Source: Sphingomonadales bacterium (GTDB taxonomy: Bacteria > Pseudomonadota > Alphaproteobacteria > Sphingomonadales > Sphingomonadaceae). From it: DNA of 64,000 bases. The translations under genes were made by a program, and so were the position numbers. Below are positions 61,610-64,000 of the stretch, piece by piece. The stretch spans positions 1-64,000 of the forward strand of contig JAGWUH010000001.1 in the NCBI GenBank assembly GCA_028868535.1. Direction: 5' to 3'. Below the pieces are notes generated by a model. That model was not told the DNA's origin, made no database searches, and saw only the letters and a program-made list of their open reading frames with translations. The first letter of the stretch is position 1. Each line of letters starts with the position of its first letter.

Positions 61610-64000
61610 CCTTCGACACCGTCCTCATTGCCAACCGGGGCGCCATCGCCACCCGGATCATCCGCACCCTGCGCAAGATGGGCCTGCGTTCGGTCGCGGT
61701 CTATTCCGAAGCCGACGAGGGCTCGCTCCATGTCTCCGAGGCGGACGAGGCGGTCTGCATCGGGCCGGCGCGCGCCAGCGATTCCTACCTCAACGTCGAG
61801 GCGATCCTCGACGCCGCGCGCCGCACCGGGGCCGGGGCGATCCATCCGGGCTACGGCTTCCTGGCCGAGAACGTGGAATTCGCCGAAGCCTGCGCGGCCG
61901 CCGGCATCGTCTTCATCGGGCCGACGCCCGACAACATCCGCACCTTTGGCCTCAAGCACAGCGCCCGCGGGCTCGCCGCCGCGCACGCCGTGCCCTTGGC
62001 GCCGGGGACCGACCTGCTGGTCGACGAGGACGCGGCCGCCGCGGCGGCGAACGCCATCGGCTACCCGGTGATCCTCAAGGCGACCGCTGGCGGCGGCGGC
62101 ATCGGCATGCGCATCTGCGAGGACGAGGCGGCGGTTCGCGACGGCTTCGCCGCGGTTGCCCGGCTGGGCCAGAGCAATTTCGGCGATGCCGGCATCTTCC
62201 TCGAACGCTACATCCGGCGCGCCCGGCACATCGAGGTGCAACTGTTCGGCGACGGCGCGGGCCGCGTGATGGCGCTGGCGGAGCGCGACTGCTCGCTGCA
62301 ACGCCGCAACCAGAAGGTCGTCGAGGAAGCCCCGGCGCCGCTGTTGCCGCAGCCGGTGCGCGACGCGCTGATCGCGGCGGCGGTGCGATTGGGCGAAGCG
62401 GCGCGCTACCGTTCCGCCGGCACGGTTGAGTTCCTCTATGACGCCGAGCGCGAGGAATTCTTCTTCCTCGAGATGAACACCCGGCTCCAGGTCGAGCACG
62501 GCGTCACCGAGGAGATCATGGGCATCGACCTCGTCGAGTGGATGATCCGCGGCGGGGCCGGCGATTTCGCGTTCCTCGACCAGCCGGCACCGCAGCCCGG
62601 TGGCCATTCGGTGCAGGTGCGGCTTTATGCCGAGGATCCCGCGCTCGACTATCGGCCGACCACCGGCACGCTGACCGCGGTGGAGTTCCCCGCCGACATC
62701 CGGGCGGAGACCTGGTGCATGGCGGGCAGCACGGTCAGCGCCTGGTACGATCCGATGCTTGCCAAGCTGATCGTGCATGCCCCCACGCGCGCCGAAGCCG
62801 TGGCGGCGATGCAGGCAGCGCTGGACGAGAGCCGCATCGACGGCATCGAGACCAACCTGCGCTGGCTGCGCGAGGTGGTGCGATCGCCCGCGTTCGTCAG
62901 CGGCGAGGTTTCGACGCGGGCGCTGAACGACATCGCCTATCACCCGCGCAGCGTGCGGGTGATCAGCGGCGGCACCGCGACGACGGTGCAGGACTGGCCG
63001 GGACGCCAGCACCTGTGGGCCGTGGGCGTGCCACCGTCCGGCCCGATGGACGACCAGTCGTTCCGTCTCGGAAACCGGCTGCTGGGCAACCCCGAGGGCA
63101 CCGCCGGGCTCGAAGTCACGGTGACCGGGCCGACCCTCGCGTTCACCGCCCCGGCCCGGATCTGCCTGACCGGGGCGGACTTCAAGGCGACGCTCGACGG
63201 CGTTCCCGTGGCGCGCGGCGAGGCGATCGCCGTGGCCGCCGGCCAGACGCTGGCGCTCGGGCGGGCTGGCGAAGGCGGGATGCGCGGCTACATCCTGTTC
63301 GCCGGCGGGCTGGACATCGCGCCTTATCTCGGCAGTTGCAGCACGTTCGAGCTTGGCCAGTTCGGCGGGCACGCCGCGCGGCGCCTGCTGGCCGGGGACA
63401 CGCTGCACCTCGCCGATGGCCCGGAAGAACCGGCGCTGCCTGCGGTGGCCTTGCCGGAGCTGTCGGGCCAATGGACGCTGAGGGTACTCTACGGCCCGCA
63501 TGGCGCGCCCGAATTCTTCACCGAAGAGGACATCGACGCGATCGTCTCGGCCGAGTGGCAAGTCCACTACAACTCCAATCGCACCGGCGTCCGCCTCGTC
63601 GGTCCCAAGCCGCGCTGGGCGCGCAAGGACGGCGGCGAGGCCGGCCTGCACCCGTCGAACATCCATGACAATCCTTATGCCATCGGCGCGGTGGACTTCA
63701 CCGGCGACATGCCGATCATCCTCGGGCCGGACGGACCGTCGCTGGGCGGCTTCGTCTGCCCGTTCGTGGTGATCGCCGCCGATCGCTGGAAGATCGGTCA
63801 ACTCGTGCCGGGGGACCGGTTGCGCTTCGAGCCGGTCAACATCCAGGACGCGATGGTCGCCCATGCGCTGCAGCGCCGGCTCGTCGCCGATGGTACGCCG
63901 CACGGGGTCAGCCCGGCGCGGCCGATCGCCACGCTCTCGCCGATCCTCGCCGAACTTCCCGCCGCCGCCGGCCGCCCGCACACCGTCTATCGGCAGCAGG
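61606..64000 (+). CDS. Urea/guanidine carboxylase, biotin-dependent (3' truncated by window)
   Basis: 798 codons are visible and the frame is open to the last base. The biotin carboxylase part (1-450) has LIANRGAIATRIIRTLRKM, the ATP-grasp loop KATAGGGGIGMRI and EMNTRLQVEHGVTE; then the AHS2/AHS1-type carboxyltransferase (TTVQDWPGRQHLWAVGVPPS, ILFAGGLDIAPYLGS, PSLGGFVCPF). The biotin-carrier domain lies beyond the window. Residue 697 is Asp (GAVDFTGD). The gene context with CgdAB-type proteins favours guanidine over urea as substrate; an allophanate hydrolase gene would be expected next. The ATG overlaps the previous TGA. Confidence 0.92.
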   Translation, partial: MTFDTVLIANRGAIATRIIRTLRKMGLRSVAVYSEADEGSLHVSEADEAVCIGPARASDSYLNVEAILDAARRTGAGAIHPGYGFLAENVEFAEACAAAGIVFIGPTPDNIRTFGLKHSARGLAAAHAVPLAPGTDLLVDEDAAAAAANAIGYPVILKATAGGGGIGMRICEDEAAVRDGFAAVARLGQSNFGDAGIFLERYIRRARHIEVQLFGDGAGRVMALAERDCSLQRRNQKVVEEAPAPLLPQPVRDALIAAAVRLGEAARYRSAGTVEFLYDAEREEFFFLEMNTRLQVEHGVTEEIMGIDLVEWMIRGGAGDFAFLDQPAPQPGGHSVQVRLYAEDPALDYRPTTGTLTAVEFPADIRAETWCMAGSTVSAWYDPMLAKLIVHAPTRAEAVAAMQAALDESRIDGIETNLRWLREVVRSPAFVSGEVSTRALNDIAYHPRSVRVISGGTATTVQDWPGRQHLWAVGVPPSGPMDDQSFRLGNRLLGNPEGTAGLEVTVTGPTLAFTAPARICLTGADFKATLDGVPVARGEAIAVAAGQTLALGRAGEGGMRGYILFAGGLDIAPYLGSCSTFELGQFGGHAARRLLAGDTLHLADGPEEPALPAVALPELSGQWTLRVLYGPHGAPEFFTEEDIDAIVSAEWQVHYNSNRTGVRLVGPKPRWARKDGGEAGLHPSNIHDNPYAIGAVDFTGDMPIILGPDGPSLGGFVCPFVVIAADRWKIGQLVPGDRLRFEPVNIQDAMVAHALQRRLVADGTPHGVSPARPIATLSPILAELPAAAGRPHTVYRQQ

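Noticed and set aside
61318..63981. Minus-strand open frame of 887 codons over the carboxylase
   Set aside because: Shadow of the GC-rich third codon position; composition is Arg/Asp/His-rich with no family, and the plus strand encodes clear carboxylase motifs.
1..64000. CRISPR arrays, insertion sequences, prophage, tRNA or rRNA genes
   Set aside because: No regularly spaced short repeats, transposase motifs, phage structural genes or RNA-gene signatures were seen.

Overview
The window is GC-rich, gene-dense DNA of an alphaproteobacterium, most likely a sphingomonad (Novosphingobium/Sphingobium/Sphingomonas type). The reasons are two long TonB-dependent receptors next to catabolic genes, many short-chain dehydrogenases and CaiB/BaiF CoA-transferases, HWE/HisKA-like hybrid kinases, a candidate EcfG-type promoter (GGAAC-N16-CGTT), and an assimilatory nitrate cluster with NasT/NasS control. 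This is inference from gene content; no rRNA or tRNA gene is present to confirm it.

Layout. (1) 1-12.7 kb, signalling and stress: a 5'-truncated HAMP-repeat hybrid kinase coupled to a second hybrid kinase; facing them a two-gene KaiC-like ATPase/hybrid kinase unit behind a possible general-stress promoter; a spermidine-synthase-fold protein; a chain of three tiny translationally coupled genes; a hemerythrin-like protein and a thioredoxin-reductase-like flavoprotein. (2) 12.7-34.5 kb, a catabolic island: two CaiB/BaiF CoA-transferases, five SDRs, a TauD-type dioxygenase, an amidohydrolase, VOC protein, FAD monooxygenase, P450, SMP-30 lactonase, TIM-barrel isomerase, LLM flavin oxidoreductase, TetR regulator, hot-dog hydratase, acyl-CoA ligase and a TonB receptor. 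The substrate cannot be named. Many of the promoters share a sequence not explained by the genes, GCTA-N7-GACGA(A)C, placed over or just after the -10 hexamer: seven good copies and one diverged one, a candidate pathway-specific regulon. One copy precedes only gene debris (about 17.9-18.35 kb). (3) 34.7-39.5 kb: a three-gene 2-oxoacid:acceptor oxidoreductase operon (FAD/Fe-S electron-transfer protein, alpha with fused gamma, beta).

(4) 39.9-52.8 kb, nitrate assimilation, nearly all on the minus strand: nasT-nasS, nitrate transporter, porin, nirB-nirD-nasA-cobA, and a previously uncalled 38-residue zinc-ribbon protein at the operon end. Two leaders carry textbook ANTAR targets: two hexaloop hairpins (A at 1, G at 4) whose second stem overlaps the 5' arm of an intrinsic terminator. 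One leader is in front of nirB. The other points leftward from the end of nasS, but the next gene, a PP2C phosphatase-Ser/Thr kinase fusion, lies in the opposite direction. Read-through to the transporter would be antisense to that kinase for 1.7 kb.

(5) 52.8-64 kb: an exported metallo-beta-lactamase-fold protein and a second TonB receptor, then divergently a guanidine/urea assimilation operon: NitT/TauT-type ABC transporter (lipoprotein, permease, ATPase), a NikR-like ribbon-helix-helix regulator that has lost most nickel ligands, two urea-carboxylase-associated proteins (known as carboxyguanidine deiminase subunits CgdA/CgdB) and the carboxylase, cut by the window end. Upstream are two identical-spacing inverted repeats, TATTAC-N14-GTAATA, 326 bp apart, good candidates for the operators of the NikR-like protein. 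No CRISPR array, insertion sequence, phage gene, tRNA or rRNA was seen.
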